Shown: in pieces, positions 17,723-26,964 of the stretch
Position numbering within the stretch: position 1 is the first letter of the stretch
Layout of the letters: each line of letters begins with the position of its first letter
NCBI RefSeq assembly: GCF_001816165.1
Contig: NZ_MDZC01000068.1
Coordinates: 124,001 to 188,000, forward strand
Length of the DNA stretch: 64,000 bases
Reading direction: 5' to 3'
DNA from: Hymenobacter glacialis
GTDB lineage: Bacteria; Bacteroidota; Bacteroidia; Cytophagales; Hymenobacteraceae
Translations under genes and position numbers: made by a program
Notes under the pieces: generated by a model
Told to the model about the DNA's origin: nothing
Databases searched by the model: none
What the model saw: the letters and a program-made list of their open reading frames with translations, nothing else

Positions 17723-20083
17723 CTAAAGCCGCACGCGTACGCGCAGGGCCAGCAGGCCCTTCACGCCCTGTAGCTCTTCCAGCTCCAGTTCCTCCACTTC
17801 AAGCTCCAGCATGCCCCGGTCCTGCAGGTAGTCAATGTACTCGAAGTACTCCATGGCCTCGCGGCTTTGGGCATACACCAGGGCAATGGTGCCGGGCTGC
17901 GTCAGCCGCTCGCCGGTGCCCATCACCGTCGCCTTATCAATCCGCTTTTTGATGATTTCGTAGCGAATGTTGTAGGCACCGTCCACGTCAAACTGCCGCT
18001 CGTCCTGCCGGAACCGGATGCTAAGCGGCTGCCCGTGAATGAGAATCAGCTGGGTGGTGTCCAGCGGTACGGGCAGGGTTTCCTTCAGCGCGGCGGTGCG
18101 GCGCGTGATTTCAACCATGGTCAGCAACTGCCACAGGCGCAGGTTTTTCAGGAAAACCAGGTCGAAGGGCTTGTTGTCAACCAGCGTGCCGCCTACGTAA
18201 ATGTTGAACTCTACGCCATCGGTCTTATACCGCTGGAAGTAGTGCGGAAACATGTGCTGCGCCTTTTCCTCCTCGTCGTCGAGGTAGTCGCTCACGGCAT
18301 CGTTAAGCGTTGTTATGCTGGTTTCAAAATCCTGACGCCGCTTATAGAGAATGCCCAGCTTGGGGTCAATGTTGCTCCAGTACTTGGTGATGACCGGCCG
18401 CAGCTCCGGCGTGTGCGTGGCCAGGTACTCAAACAGCGGCTCAACTTCGCGCTTCAGCGAGTCGTAGATGTTGGCCTCATCCCCGGAAAGCATGCCCTCG
18501 TTCAGGCGCTTCAGGTTTTTGGTCACGTAAAACTTCAGCTCGTCCAGAATAGGCAGCTGCTGGAACTCGGAGGCCTTATTCAGTACTTTCTTGGCCAGCG
18601 TGAGGTGCTCAATCAGGTCGCCCTGAATGGCTTCGTTGCGCACCGTGCTGCTGCCCCTGATGTCGCAGGAACCGTGCAGCGGGTACACGTCCTCAAACAC
18701 AATGGCTTCCATTTCGGCCGTGCGGTTGCCGGCTTCAAGCTGGGTGAGCAGGTTGCGGGCCGCGTCCATAAAGCGCCACTCCATGGTGGGGTGGATGGCC
18801 GTAAACTTCTCCCGAATAATAGCGTGCACCCGGGCCTGCAAGTCCTCGGCGTTGCGTTTCACGGCCACGGCAAACAAGGGCAGGAACTGCGCCACCTTGT
18901 CGAGCTCAAACTCGTCGAGCCCGTTCACATCGGGCGTGCCCAGCTCCAGCAGGCCCACGGTGTCGTTGCCGTAGGGCAGCAGCGCCAGAATGGCCGAGCG
19001 CGTGCCCAGGCTCATGATTTGCGCGCGCAGGTCCTCGGGAATATCGGCCGTGGCCACGTCCTTGAGCACCAGTGGGTCCCGCTCTCGCAGCAGCCGGTCG
19101 TAGAGCTGTCGGAAGCTGCTGTCGGCCGACTGATGCTGCACCTGCTTGGTGAGAAAGCTGTGGTTGATTTTGCGCCCGAAATCCACAAAAGCCCGCTTTT
19201 TCTCGTCGTACGCCGCAATGCCGAGCTGCAGCGAAGGCTGCGAAAACAACACCCGCAGCTTTTCCTGAATCTGCTCAAAACGGGCTGGCGTTTGCAGCAC
19301 GTCGCGCTCCAGCAGGTCGTATTTCAGCTCCGAGAGTATTTCCTGGTCCGTGATGTCCACCAGTTGAATGACGTTGAAGCCTTCCAACTCAAAATGCTCG
19401 GCCGGCAGCAGCGACTGCCACAGGTCGGGCCGGTGGCGGTTGTGCACCAGCAAATCCATTTGTTCGGGCGTAAGCACCGGCGGCTCGCCTACTACTTTCA
19501 CGTTCACAAAATCGGAGTTGAAATCTACTCCGTAGTGCCGATACAGGCCAATCTGGTAGTCGGGTACCGTAAATACTATGGTGCCCAATGGCGGCATTTC
19601 GGCTCCATACACGCGGTGCAGCACCAAGTGGTACGCCATCAGGCCCATCTGCCGCTCCATGGCGGTCATGTCAATGTTGAGGGGCTGCTTGATGATGCCC
19701 TCCTTGTTCAGCATTACCTCCTGAAACAGCTTCGTGGAGTAGAAGCTGCGCCGCTGAAACGGCGCCACCACACCGCTGATGTCAGTGGCAAAGGACGCCG
19801 GCGGAAACACCGCCAGCATCAGGGTTTCCACTAGGTCGCAGTTGCATTCCAGCACCGAATAGTCGGTGAGCGGGCCGCGGGCCCAGGGCGCCTGGTCCAC
19901 TTGCTCGCCAATGGCCCGCGCCAGCAGCACCACCCCGGCGTTGCTAGCTTGCTCGCGCTTGGTCCAATAGTCAATCAGCGGCTCCAGGCTGAGCGTGGAG
20001 CGGAAAGGAAATGCGAAGGGCGCAGCCGGCTTCGGTACGATGGGTACCGGCGGGGGCGTAAGGGTAGGGGAGTCAACGGGCAT
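17723..20083 (-). CDS. Large GAF-like domain protein of unknown function
   Basis: 786 aa from the ATG at 20083 (MPVDSPTLTPPPVP); a TTG/ATG start ten codons upstream is possible. No signal peptide. A proline-rich start is followed by a long conserved cytosolic protein that I know only as a Bacteroidota GAF-domain family: the central part (SLGTRSAILALLPYGNDTVGLLELGTPDVNGLDEFELDKVAQFLPLFAVAVKRNAEDLQARVHAIIREKFTAIHPTMEWRF) is GAF-like, and the rest has no motif I can name. No catalytic domain is obvious; a sensory or signalling role is a guess. Confidence 0.7.
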   Translation of the reverse strand: MPVDSPTLTPPPVPIVPKPAAPFAFPFRSTLSLEPLIDYWTKREQASNAGVVLLARAIGEQVDQAPWARGPLTDYSVLECNCDLVETLMLAVFPPASFATDISGVVAPFQRRSFYSTKLFQEVMLNKEGIIKQPLNIDMTAMERQMGLMAYHLVLHRVYGAEMPPLGTIVFTVPDYQIGLYRHYGVDFNSDFVNVKVVGEPPVLTPEQMDLLVHNRHRPDLWQSLLPAEHFELEGFNVIQLVDITDQEILSELKYDLLERDVLQTPARFEQIQEKLRVLFSQPSLQLGIAAYDEKKRAFVDFGRKINHSFLTKQVQHQSADSSFRQLYDRLLRERDPLVLKDVATADIPEDLRAQIMSLGTRSAILALLPYGNDTVGLLELGTPDVNGLDEFELDKVAQFLPLFAVAVKRNAEDLQARVHAIIREKFTAIHPTMEWRFMDAARNLLTQLEAGNRTAEMEAIVFEDVYPLHGSCDIRGSSTVRNEAIQGDLIEHLTLAKKVLNKASEFQQLPILDELKFYVTKNLKRLNEGMLSGDEANIYDSLKREVEPLFEYLATHTPELRPVITKYWSNIDPKLGILYKRRQDFETSITTLNDAVSDYLDDEEEKAQHMFPHYFQRYKTDGVEFNIYVGGTLVDNKPFDLVFLKNLRLWQLLTMVEITRRTAALKETLPVPLDTTQLILIHGQPLSIRFRQDERQFDVDGAYNIRYEIIKKRIDKATVMGTGERLTQPGTIALVYAQSREAMEYFEYIDYLQDRGMLELEVEELELEELQGVKGLLALRVRVRL

Positions 20084-20162
20084 AAGTATGGTAATATACC
20101 GGTTGCGGGCCAAATGGTGCAGCGCGGCAAGTACAAGTTATACGCAAGCCGCCTCGTCCTGG

Positions 20163-20720
20163 CTACTTAGTCAGCTCAATAACGGGCTTCTGGTTCAGGT
20201 CGATGGTGAAGGTACTGTCGGCGGCCGTGGTGGCGCCCTTGGGCTTGGTGGCGTTCACTACTTTTTCGGTGTTGATGTAGCAGGTGCAGCAGCCGTCGCC
20301 ATCGAGGCGGCCACTAAGCGCCACTTCGTTAATTATGAGCAAGGTAGTGGCTGCCGGCTTGCTTTTGGGCTGCTGCGTCAGGTATTGGATTACGTAGCGG
20401 TAGCCATCGAGCTTGGTGGTACTCACCTGCGGAAAGGGGGCATTGTTGTTAATGCGCAGGGTATCGCGGAGCTGGGCCGCCGTTCGGATTATCGTCACCG
20501 ATTCTACCTTGTTGGTGGCAGAAAAGGGGAGCGGCGAGCGCTGCACCACGATGGTATCCAGGTCGGCTGCTGTGAAGGCCGACGAAAACCGCAGGTTGAT
20601 GGCATCGGCCCGGGCGTCCTGGCAGTCGCAGGTGTTGTTTGCGCAGCAGCCGCTAAAGAGCAGCGCGCCGAGAAGAAAGACGGTAGTTGGACGGAAGAAA
20701 GAAAGAAGAGCCATAGCCAT
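20163..20720 (-). CDS. Putative lipoprotein
   Basis: 185 aa from the ATG at 20720, or 183 aa from the ATG at 20714. The signal ends in a lipobox (LLGALLFSGC), and a Cys-rich stretch CCANNTCDCQDARAD follows directly. No domain recognised. A TATCTTTG box on the minus strand (20729-20722) abuts the first ATG, so the message would be almost leaderless and the second ATG at 20714 may be the one used. Confidence 0.7.
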   Translation of the reverse strand: MAMALLSFFRPTTVFLLGALLFSGCCANNTCDCQDARADAINLRFSSAFTAADLDTIVVQRSPLPFSATNKVESVTIIRTAAQLRDTLRINNNAPFPQVSTTKLDGYRYVIQYLTQQPKSKPAATTLLIINEVALSGRLDGDGCCTCYINTEKVVNATKPKGATTAADSTFTIDLNQKPVIELTK

Positions 20721-20730
20721 CCAAAGATAA

Positions 20731-20782
20731 GGCCCGTGGCGCTCGGCCCCCTCGCTAGCAGAGAAGGAGAGCGCCACGGGCC
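20731..20782. terminator. Long inverted repeat between two lipoprotein genes
   Basis: A perfect 14-bp pair, GGCCCGTGGCGCTC and GAGCGCCACGGGCC, with a 24-nt loop. It follows the stop of the upstream minus-strand gene (20816-21475) and precedes the promoter box of the next, so termination is the likely role although no U-run is present. Confidence 0.55.
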
Positions 20783-20815
20783 CTGGTAAGGTCAGTGGAA
20801 GAAAGCGGCGATGGC

Positions 20816-21475
20816 CTACCGGCTACCAGTAACTACCGAGGACGAAGGCAGCGTGGGGTTGTCTACGGTGCCGCCGGCTAGCAACAGGGGCCGCAGGCGG
20901 GCCGTGGCGGTATCGAGCTGGGGGCGAATCTGGGCCATGGCGCCGCGTAGGGCAATGACGTCGGCCAGTCGCGGCGCGGTGGTTTGCGAGTAGCCGTGGT
21001 ACATGGCCACTTTCACAGCGGAGGTACCGGTACCCACGTAAGAGCCAATGAGGTTGCCGGAGGCGTCGCTCACTTGCAACTCCGCCTGCAGCGTGGTTTT
21101 GTACCACTCCAGGGGCACGCCCACTACCGCCGGCAGCAGGAAAGTAAGCACCTGAATACCTTGCAGACCCCGGCCAGTGCGCAGGGTCTTCACCTTTTTC
21201 ACCACCAGCTTGGCGTAGCCAAAGGTGGCGGTGTCGGTGGGCTCGGTGAGGTTGGCGTGGCACTCTTGGGTGAAGAGCTTCAACGGGTCTTCGGGCAGGG
21301 CACCGTCGTTCATCGCCAGCGGGCCCTGGTCAGCCATAATCTCCAACGCGGGAAGGCGGTTGGAGATAGCCGACGTGGGAGGACCTTTCATCATGGACTT
21401 TACCGACACACAGGCCGGCGCTGCCAGTAGGACAGGCGCAAAGGCCAGCAGGGCGAGGCGACTAGTAAGTTTCAT
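20816..21475 (-). CDS. Putative lipoprotein of unknown function
   Basis: 219 aa. The signal peptide ends in the lipobox LLAAPAC. The mature protein has no domain that I recognise; it contains a hydrophobic stretch VLTFLLPAVVGVPLEWYKTTLQAELQVSDASG that suggests a beta-rich envelope protein. The neighbour on the same strand is also a lipoprotein, so a two-gene envelope unit is possible. Confidence 0.75.
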   Translation of the reverse strand: MKLTSRLALLAFAPVLLAAPACVSVKSMMKGPPTSAISNRLPALEIMADQGPLAMNDGALPEDPLKLFTQECHANLTEPTDTATFGYAKLVVKKVKTLRTGRGLQGIQVLTFLLPAVVGVPLEWYKTTLQAELQVSDASGNLIGSYVGTGTSAVKVAMYHGYSQTTAPRLADVIALRGAMAQIRPQLDTATARLRPLLLAGGTVDNPTLPSSSVVTGSR

Positions 21476-21689
21476 AGATGTAAAGTAATGACGGTAAGGA
21501 AAAAGAACAAGCAGAACAATAGAAAGTACCAGTAGTCCGAATGATAGACGGCTGTGGCTGGTACCGTTTGCTAAATTACCACAAGCCCACCATAAATTGG
21601 CGTGAATCTCGGTGAGTGAGACGAAAAAACCTGCGACTGCCTGAAAATTGGCCGCCCATTCACCTGCTTAAATACGGACCTGACGGGCC

Positions 21690-23072
21690 TTATTCAATCG
21701 CCGTGGGGTCGGGCCCCTGGTAGTCGTCAATGAACTCGCCTTCCCAGCGGGCCACTACGGCCGAAGCCAGGCAGTTGCCCAGCACGTTCACCGCCGTGCG
21801 GGCCATATCCATCAGGGCATCAATGCCCAGAATGATGAACACCGGCCACGGCGGCAGGTTGAACGAGGCCACAGTAGCCAGCAGGATAACCAGCGATGCG
21901 CGGGGCACGCCGGCCACGCCTTTGCTGGTGAGCATGAGGGTGAACACCATGAGCAGCTGCTCGCCAAAGGTGAAGGGCACGCCCGCCGCCTGCGCCACAA
22001 ACACCGCTGCCAGCGAGAGGTAGAGCGTGGTGCCGTCCAGGTTGAAGGAATAGCCCGTGGGCATTACAAACGCCACAATGCGGCGCGGCACGCCAATGCC
22101 CTCCATGGCCTCCATGGCCCGGGGCAGGGCTGCCTCGGAAGAAGTGGTGGCAAAGGCAATGCTCACGGGCTCGGCCACGGCCGCCACGAAGCGGCGCAGC
22201 GGTAGCCGCGCAATGAGGGCCACCGGCAGCAGTATCAGCAGCACAAAAGCAATGAGGGCACCGTAGAGGGTAAGCAGCAGCTGGAGGGCATTGAAAAGCG
22301 GAGCGAAACCCATTTTTCCTACCGTGTAGGCCAGGGCACCGCCCACGCCCAGCGGAGCGAAGTACATCACGACGTTGGTGAACTTGAACATCACCTCCGA
22401 CAGGCTCTCGCAGAACTCCAGCATCACGCGGCGGGGGCGTTCGGGCGTCATGGCCAGGCCAATGGCGAACAGAATGGCGAAGATGACCACCTGCAGCACC
22501 TGGCCCTCGGCCACGGACTTGGCAATGTTTTCGGGGAAGATGTGCAGGATGATGTCGGCGGCCGACTGTTTGGGGGCGGCAGCCAGCACTTCTTCTTTCA
22601 CGCCAGCCTGGCTAATGCCCACACCGGCTTTGGTGAGGTTGATGGCCGCCAGGCCGATGAAGAGGGCGAAGGTGGTCACGACTTCAAAGTAAATCAGCGA
22701 CTTCAGGCCCATGCGGCCCACTTGCTTGAGGTTGGCGTGGCCGGCAATGCCCACCACCAGCGTGGCAAAAACAAGCGGCGCGATAATGGTTTTTACCAGG
22801 CGCAGGAAGGCATCGCTGAGCACTTTAAAGTTGACGGCCACATCGGGGGCGTCGTTGCCGAGCTCAATGCCTACCAGCATGCTCACCACAATCCAGAGGG
22901 TGAGCGAGCGGCGCGGAGCCGCAGCGGCGGCCACTGCCACCAGGGCCAGCCACCGCAACGCAACCGGGACCGCAGCGGGCATGGCCAGTAAATTGTTTGC
23001 GGCCAGAACGGTAACTATACCGGCTATCAGCAATAGGATAGCCGCCAGGAGAGGTAAACGTGATTTCGTCAT
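21690..23072 (-). CDS. Dicarboxylate/amino acid:cation symporter (DAACS/GltP family)
   Basis: 460 aa from the ATG at 23072 (MTKSRLPLLAAILLL); the frame extends 16 codons further upstream. The transport core is visible: the hairpin-1 serine-rich loop FATTSSEAALP, the TM7 region AFVMPTGYSFNLDGTTLYLSLAAVFVAQ and TM8 NVLGNCLASAVVARWEGEF. It should import glutamate, aspartate or C4-dicarboxylates with Na+ or H+. Confidence 0.93.
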   Translation of the reverse strand: MTKSRLPLLAAILLLIAGIVTVLAANNLLAMPAAVPVALRWLALVAVAAAAAPRRSLTLWIVVSMLVGIELGNDAPDVAVNFKVLSDAFLRLVKTIIAPLVFATLVVGIAGHANLKQVGRMGLKSLIYFEVVTTFALFIGLAAINLTKAGVGISQAGVKEEVLAAAPKQSAADIILHIFPENIAKSVAEGQVLQVVIFAILFAIGLAMTPERPRRVMLEFCESLSEVMFKFTNVVMYFAPLGVGGALAYTVGKMGFAPLFNALQLLLTLYGALIAFVLLILLPVALIARLPLRRFVAAVAEPVSIAFATTSSEAALPRAMEAMEGIGVPRRIVAFVMPTGYSFNLDGTTLYLSLAAVFVAQAAGVPFTFGEQLLMVFTLMLTSKGVAGVPRASLVILLATVASFNLPPWPVFIILGIDALMDMARTAVNVLGNCLASAVVARWEGEFIDDYQGPDPTAIE

Positions 23073-23172
23073 GCAACTAAAAAAGCCGTGAAAACGGAAT
23101 GAAGGCCTAAAGAACGGCATTATCCCGACAGTAACCCATCAGATGCCGCTAAACTTCCAAATGGAGTGGACC

Positions 23173-23206
23173 AAAAAAGCCCCGCACGCAGTTGGTACGG
23201 GGCTTC
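23173..23206 (-). terminator. Intrinsic terminator of the DUF6799/actin-like gene
   Basis: On the minus strand AAGCCCCG and CGGGGCTT form a stem followed by TTTTTT, about 40 bp after the stop of the gene at 23242. Confidence 0.8.
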
Positions 23207-23241
23207 CGAGGGGCACGTAAATCCATATTCAGCCCAACGGG

Positions 23242-24420
23242 CTAGGGGAGGCTGAGTAGGTAGCCAATGGTGAAGTTGGTGTCGTAGCCGAACACAAAAT
23301 GGGTGCAGCCGGTAGCCGCAGCCACGGCCTGGTAAATATTCAACCCTGCTTTGCTCTTGGCGCCGCCCAACTGGGGGTAGGCGTCGGGACCGAGCAGCGT
23401 GGTGTACGGCTCATCGCCCTGGCGCACGGCCTTGGCCATCTCATAGGGTACGCCGCCGATGATGAAGCAGGTTTTGCTGAGGCCAGTGGGCACTTGGCCG
23501 GCCTTGGCTTTTACATCGGCCGCCACGGTTGCGTCTTCGATGCCCTTCTCATAATACTTGGCCCCGTAGGTGCTGTTGGTACGGGGTTGGCTGCCGTCCA
23601 TCCAAGAAATTTTGGTGTTGCCCGAGCCCATGTCCACTACAAAAGCCTTGTCGGCAAATTCTTTGGGCATGGCGGCCTGCAGGCCCAGTACGCCTTCGCT
23701 TTCCGGCGTCACGGTGTTGACCCGGAATTTAAGCGCCTCCAGCGACTTCACGATGCGGCGGGTGCCCTCGGCCATGGAAGCCCCGGAACTCACCACGAAA
23801 TGAATGTCGCGGCCGGCCACGCCAAAATCGAGCATCTTGCCGATGTAGGTCTTGAGACCGTTGCGGATGTCTTCCTCGGTGGCCATGTTCTCCATCACCA
23901 GGCTGTTGCCGAATTCTGATTTTTCGAGCTTCCAATTTCGCTTGGTATCGATGCGGATGATGAACATGTTGAAGCCGCTGGCTCCGAGTTCCACCACGCC
24001 CTTCAGCTTGCCGTTGACGGGGGCCGCTGGCTGGTACTTAAATGCCGCCGAGGCAACCGACTTTGTTGCAGCTGGAGCCGGAGCCGCTGCCACCGTCCTT
24101 GCCGGCGCGGGAGCCGGCGAGATTTCTGCCTTTTTACGGATAAACTCGCCGTTCAAACTCAACACGTCGCCTTCTTGCATCGGAACGCGTGAGCCATCGG
24201 CTAGCCGCAACGATTGGGTGCGGTACTCTACCTGAATGCCGTTAGGCAGGGTTACGTTTCTGTCCAGCGGCTTGCTGTTGGCCCCGTTCTGCACCACCAC
24301 GGCATAGTTCTGCACCGTAAACCAAGGAATGGCGCCATTGGCCTGTGCCTGTGCCCGCTGGGGTCCGCCAGCAAGGAGTGCAATGCTCAGAAAAAGCGAA
24401 GTAAGTAAGGGTTTAATCAT
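23242..24420 (-). CDS. Exported protein: DUF6799-like domain fused to an actin-like/Ppx-like domain
   Basis: 392 aa. Signal peptide 1-25 (ending RAQAQ). Residues about 30-92 (NGANSKPLDRNVTLPNGIQ then LADGSRVPMQEGDVLSLNG) match the DUF6799 pattern also seen at 25671. An Ala/Pro linker (about 95-125) leads to a domain with two ATPase-like loops: VVELGASGFNMFIIRI near residue 141 and FVVDMGSGNTKISWMD near 265, the phosphate-1 and phosphate-2 arrangement of the ASKHA (actin, Hsp70, Ppx/GppA) fold. ATP is not expected in the periplasm, so the role is unclear. Confidence 0.75.
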   Translation of the reverse strand: MIKPLLTSLFLSIALLAGGPQRAQAQANGAIPWFTVQNYAVVVQNGANSKPLDRNVTLPNGIQVEYRTQSLRLADGSRVPMQEGDVLSLNGEFIRKKAEISPAPAPARTVAAAPAPAATKSVASAAFKYQPAAPVNGKLKGVVELGASGFNMFIIRIDTKRNWKLEKSEFGNSLVMENMATEEDIRNGLKTYIGKMLDFGVAGRDIHFVVSSGASMAEGTRRIVKSLEALKFRVNTVTPESEGVLGLQAAMPKEFADKAFVVDMGSGNTKISWMDGSQPRTNSTYGAKYYEKGIEDATVAADVKAKAGQVPTGLSKTCFIIGGVPYEMAKAVRQGDEPYTTLLGPDAYPQLGGAKSKAGLNIYQAVAAATGCTHFVFGYDTNFTIGYLLSLP

Positions 24421-24549
24421 GAATTCTTTGCGAAAATGTGAGATGAAACGAGAGAGCCGCGGTAATGAATTGCTCTAAAACCATGGTTTAATATTGATAA
24501 ACAAAGATGGCCTTTGTTGCTAAAACCGACAGGGAATTTATCCGAAACG

Positions 24550-24557
24550 TAGTTTTG
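24550..24557 (+). promoter_or_regulatory. Candidate promoter box of the epimerase gene
   Basis: TAGTTTTG matches the -7 consensus TAnnTTTG; the ATG is 92 bp downstream. The -33 box is not clear. Confidence 0.45.
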
Positions 24558-24648
24558 GCGGGGTAGATGGGCCAAATCGTCCGGTGGCGCGCGGGCAGGG
24601 TTCCCTTTTTTGGCAGCATCTTAGGGGCCAGTTTCCCCGCTCCTCCAC

Positions 24649-25656
24649 ATGCCCAATTGGTCCATCTCCTCCCAGCAGCTGCTCTTACGTTATACCTGGA
24701 AAATTTCGCGCAACGCCTCCTCCAGCAAAACCAACCTGCTGGTGCGGGTGGCGGGGGAGGGCTGCGCGGGTACCGGCGAGGCCGCCCCCAACGTGCGCTA
24801 CGGGGAGTCGCCGGCGCTGCTGCTGCAGCAGTTTGAGGACTTGCAAGCCCAGGGCCTGCCCGGGGTAGACTCGCTGGCGGCGCTCGATGCCTTACTGGCG
24901 GCCACGCCGGTGGCGCATGCGCTGAGCTTTGCGCTGGAAGCGGCGCTGGTGCACTGGCTGGCTGCGCGCGCAGGCCAGCCGGTGTGGCAATGGCTGGGCG
25001 TGCCGGCCCCGGCCGCAGCCGTGCCCACGGCTTTTTCGCTTCCTATTATGGAAATCGGCGCCATTGCCGATTTTCTGCAGACTCAGGACGCCAGCCGGTT
25101 CCAACTCCTCAAAATAAAGGTCAACCAGCTCGAAAGCCTGGACCTGCTGCGCGAAGTGGCGCGCCTGCTGCCCGGCCACGCCCTGCTGGTAGACGGCAAC
25201 GAAACCTGGCCCGACGCCGACAGTGTGCTGCGCTTTCTGGAACAGGCCGTCACGCTGCCCGGCTTACACCTGCGGTTTTTGGAGCAGCCGCTGCCCGCCG
25301 CCCTAGCCGCTGAGTACCGCTACCTGCGCCCGCGCAGCCCGGTGCCGCTGCTGGCCGACGAGTCGGTGACGGACACGGCCGACTTTGCCAACATCGCCAC
25401 CCAGTTTCACGGAGTGAACGTGAAACTGATGAAGGCGGGGGGCTACCGCCGGGGCATTGCGCAACTGCGCATGGCCCGGCAGCACGGCCTGGTGCCCATG
25501 CTGGGCTGCATGGTGGAAACCAGCGTGGGCATTGCCGCCGCCCTGCACATCAGCGGGCTGGCTGATGTGCACGACCTCGACGGATTCTTGATAGTGAAAG
25601 ACGAGCCCTTTGGGCTGGTAGTGGAGCACGCCGGGCTGCTGACGCTACGGGAATAG
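24649..25656 (+). CDS. Dipeptide epimerase (enolase superfamily, L-Ala-D/L-Glu type)
   Basis: 335 aa. The enolase-superfamily residues of the muconate-lactonizing subgroup are all present: Lys155-x-Lys157 (KIKVN), metal ligands Asp182 (DGNETW), Glu212 (EQP) and Asp237 (ADES), the second catalytic lysine in KLMKAGG (259-262) and the Asp310-x-Asp312 (DLDG) motif that in dipeptide epimerases binds the substrate amino group. These enzymes invert D-Glu/L-Glu in muropeptide-derived dipeptides during peptidoglycan recycling. o-Succinylbenzoate synthase is the main alternative and is disfavoured by the DxD motif. Confidence 0.9.
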   Translation: MPNWSISSQQLLLRYTWKISRNASSSKTNLLVRVAGEGCAGTGEAAPNVRYGESPALLLQQFEDLQAQGLPGVDSLAALDALLAATPVAHALSFALEAALVHWLAARAGQPVWQWLGVPAPAAAVPTAFSLPIMEIGAIADFLQTQDASRFQLLKIKVNQLESLDLLREVARLLPGHALLVDGNETWPDADSVLRFLEQAVTLPGLHLRFLEQPLPAALAAEYRYLRPRSPVPLLADESVTDTADFANIATQFHGVNVKLMKAGGYRRGIAQLRMARQHGLVPMLGCMVETSVGIAAALHISGLADVHDLDGFLIVKDEPFGLVVEHAGLLTLRE

Positions 25657-25670
25657 CTCACCTGCCCGTG

Positions 25671-26240
25671 CTACTGGGGTGAGGCAACGAGCTGGGTTTC
25701 GAGTTGGGCAAGCTGGTCGTCTATCTCCTTGGTGTTAGGCAGGTCGGTGCGGCCCTGGCTGAGCAGGTTGATTTTTTCGGTGAGTAGCTCCACTTTTTTG
25801 GCGAGCAGGGACGCGCGCATGGCCGGGTCGGCGTAGCCGGGGCCGCGCTGCACGTAGGTGGTGTACTTGCCGCTGGGGCCGTTGGGGGCCTTGCCCCGGG
25901 CCGCGGCGGCGCTGCCGGGCGTGGCAAACACCACCCCGCCATCGGCGCGCACGTAGTCGCCCTCGCGCAGCGTCAGCTTCTTGCCCTGCGGATTAATCTT
26001 GTCGGCGGGCATTTCCACGATGCCGTTTTTGTAATTGATTTTAACGCCGCTGCTCAGCTTGACGTTTTGGGTGAGGGGCGTGAGCATGTTGCCCTCGCGG
26101 CGCATTACCTCGCCGTCTTTGAACACGAATTGGGTGCGGGCCGTGGTTTGCACGGGGAAGCCGCCCGCCTGGGCCGCCGCAAAGCGGGGTGCTGTGGCCA
26201 GGCAAGCTCCTACCAGCGTTATCAGGATAATACGAGACAT
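25671..26240 (-). CDS. Exported DUF6799-like protein
   Basis: 189 aa. Signal peptide (MSRIILITLVGACLATA, ending AAAQ). Two short DUF6799-like repeats follow: DGEVMRREGNMLTPLTQNVKLSSGVKINYKNGIVEM and INPQGKKLTLREGDYVRADGGVVF. The C-terminal third is helical (MRASLLAKKVELLTEKINLLSQG). The function is unknown; it shares its N-terminal domain with the protein at 23242, two genes away. Confidence 0.75.
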   Translation of the reverse strand: MSRIILITLVGACLATAPRFAAAQAGGFPVQTTARTQFVFKDGEVMRREGNMLTPLTQNVKLSSGVKINYKNGIVEMPADKINPQGKKLTLREGDYVRADGGVVFATPGSAAAARGKAPNGPSGKYTTYVQRGPGYADPAMRASLLAKKVELLTEKINLLSQGRTDLPNTKEIDDQLAQLETQLVASPQ

Positions 26241-26342
26241 AAGGAATGGAAATGGAGGTGAATAGGTCTAAATACGTGAAGCGCCAGGTTTGGGTGATTT
26301 GCGGTTTATTCGGAAAATAATAATTCCTATTATTTGAAACAA

Positions 26343-26375
26343 TGTTGCAACATTAAATGTATGTACATAAATTTG
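26343..26375 (+). promoter_or_regulatory. marR promoter with palindromic operator
   Basis: TAAATTTG at 26368-26375 is a perfect -7 box 22 bp before the ATG. The perfect palindrome TGTTGCAACA at 26343-26352 and a second dyad ATGTACAT at 26361-26368 sit just upstream. MarR proteins bind such dyads, so autoregulation is likely (inference). Confidence 0.6.
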
Positions 26376-26397
26376 CAGCAAGTTCTACTTCCTTACT

Positions 26398-26853
26398 ATG
26401 CGCATCGAAGACGAAATCAAACAGCCCATTTTCCGCGACGAGCACCAGAAGGGCCACATCAACTTGGTGTATACGGCTGGCTGGCTGCAGCTGCGCCAGG
26501 CCACGGCGTTCAAGCCCTACGGCCTCACGCTGCCGCAGTTCAACATCCTGCGCATTCTGCGGGGGCAGCACCCGCTGCCCGCCACCGTGGCCCTGCTGAT
26601 TGACCGCATGCTGGATAAAACCAGTAACGCTTCCCGCATAGTGGACCGTCTCGAAGAAAAGCAGCTGGTGACGCGCACCGTGTGCCCCGCCAACCGCCGG
26701 GCCGTCGATATACGCATTACCGCCACCGGGCTCGACCTGCTCAGTCGCATTGAGCAGGATGGCGTCATCGACGTAAGTGGTCTGCGCCGCCTGAGCACCG
26801 CCGAAGTGCAGCAGCTCAACGCGCTGCTGGATAAAATTCGAACCGAAGAATAA
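26398..26853 (+). CDS. MarR-family transcriptional regulator
   Basis: 151 aa. The winged helix is visible: LTLPQFNILRILRGQHPLPATVALLIDRMLDKTSNASRIVDRLEEKQLVTRTVCPANRRAVDIRITATGLDLLSRI. The wing carries the PxNRRAVDIRIT signature of the family, and terminal helices form the dimer interface. It lies upstream of a YceI gene with a 111-bp gap, a pairing seen often in Bacteroidota, so it may control yceI as well as itself. Confidence 0.9.
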   Translation: MRIEDEIKQPIFRDEHQKGHINLVYTAGWLQLRQATAFKPYGLTLPQFNILRILRGQHPLPATVALLIDRMLDKTSNASRIVDRLEEKQLVTRTVCPANRRAVDIRITATGLDLLSRIEQDGVIDVSGLRRLSTAEVQQLNALLDKIRTEE

Positions 26854-26964
26854 CCCACCGGGCCTGGGCACCGGCAAAAGAACCGTTTCTATGCGGTTTT
26901 CGCCGCCGCTCCGGCTCAATCCTTAGACTTAATCACCCCCTGTTTTTTTAAATTTCTTTTTTAG

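Noticed and set aside
17867-19834. 655-residue plus-strand frame opposite the GAF-like gene
   Set aside because: Antisense of a conserved protein; composition (His, Gln, Val, Leu rich) is typical of shadow frames.
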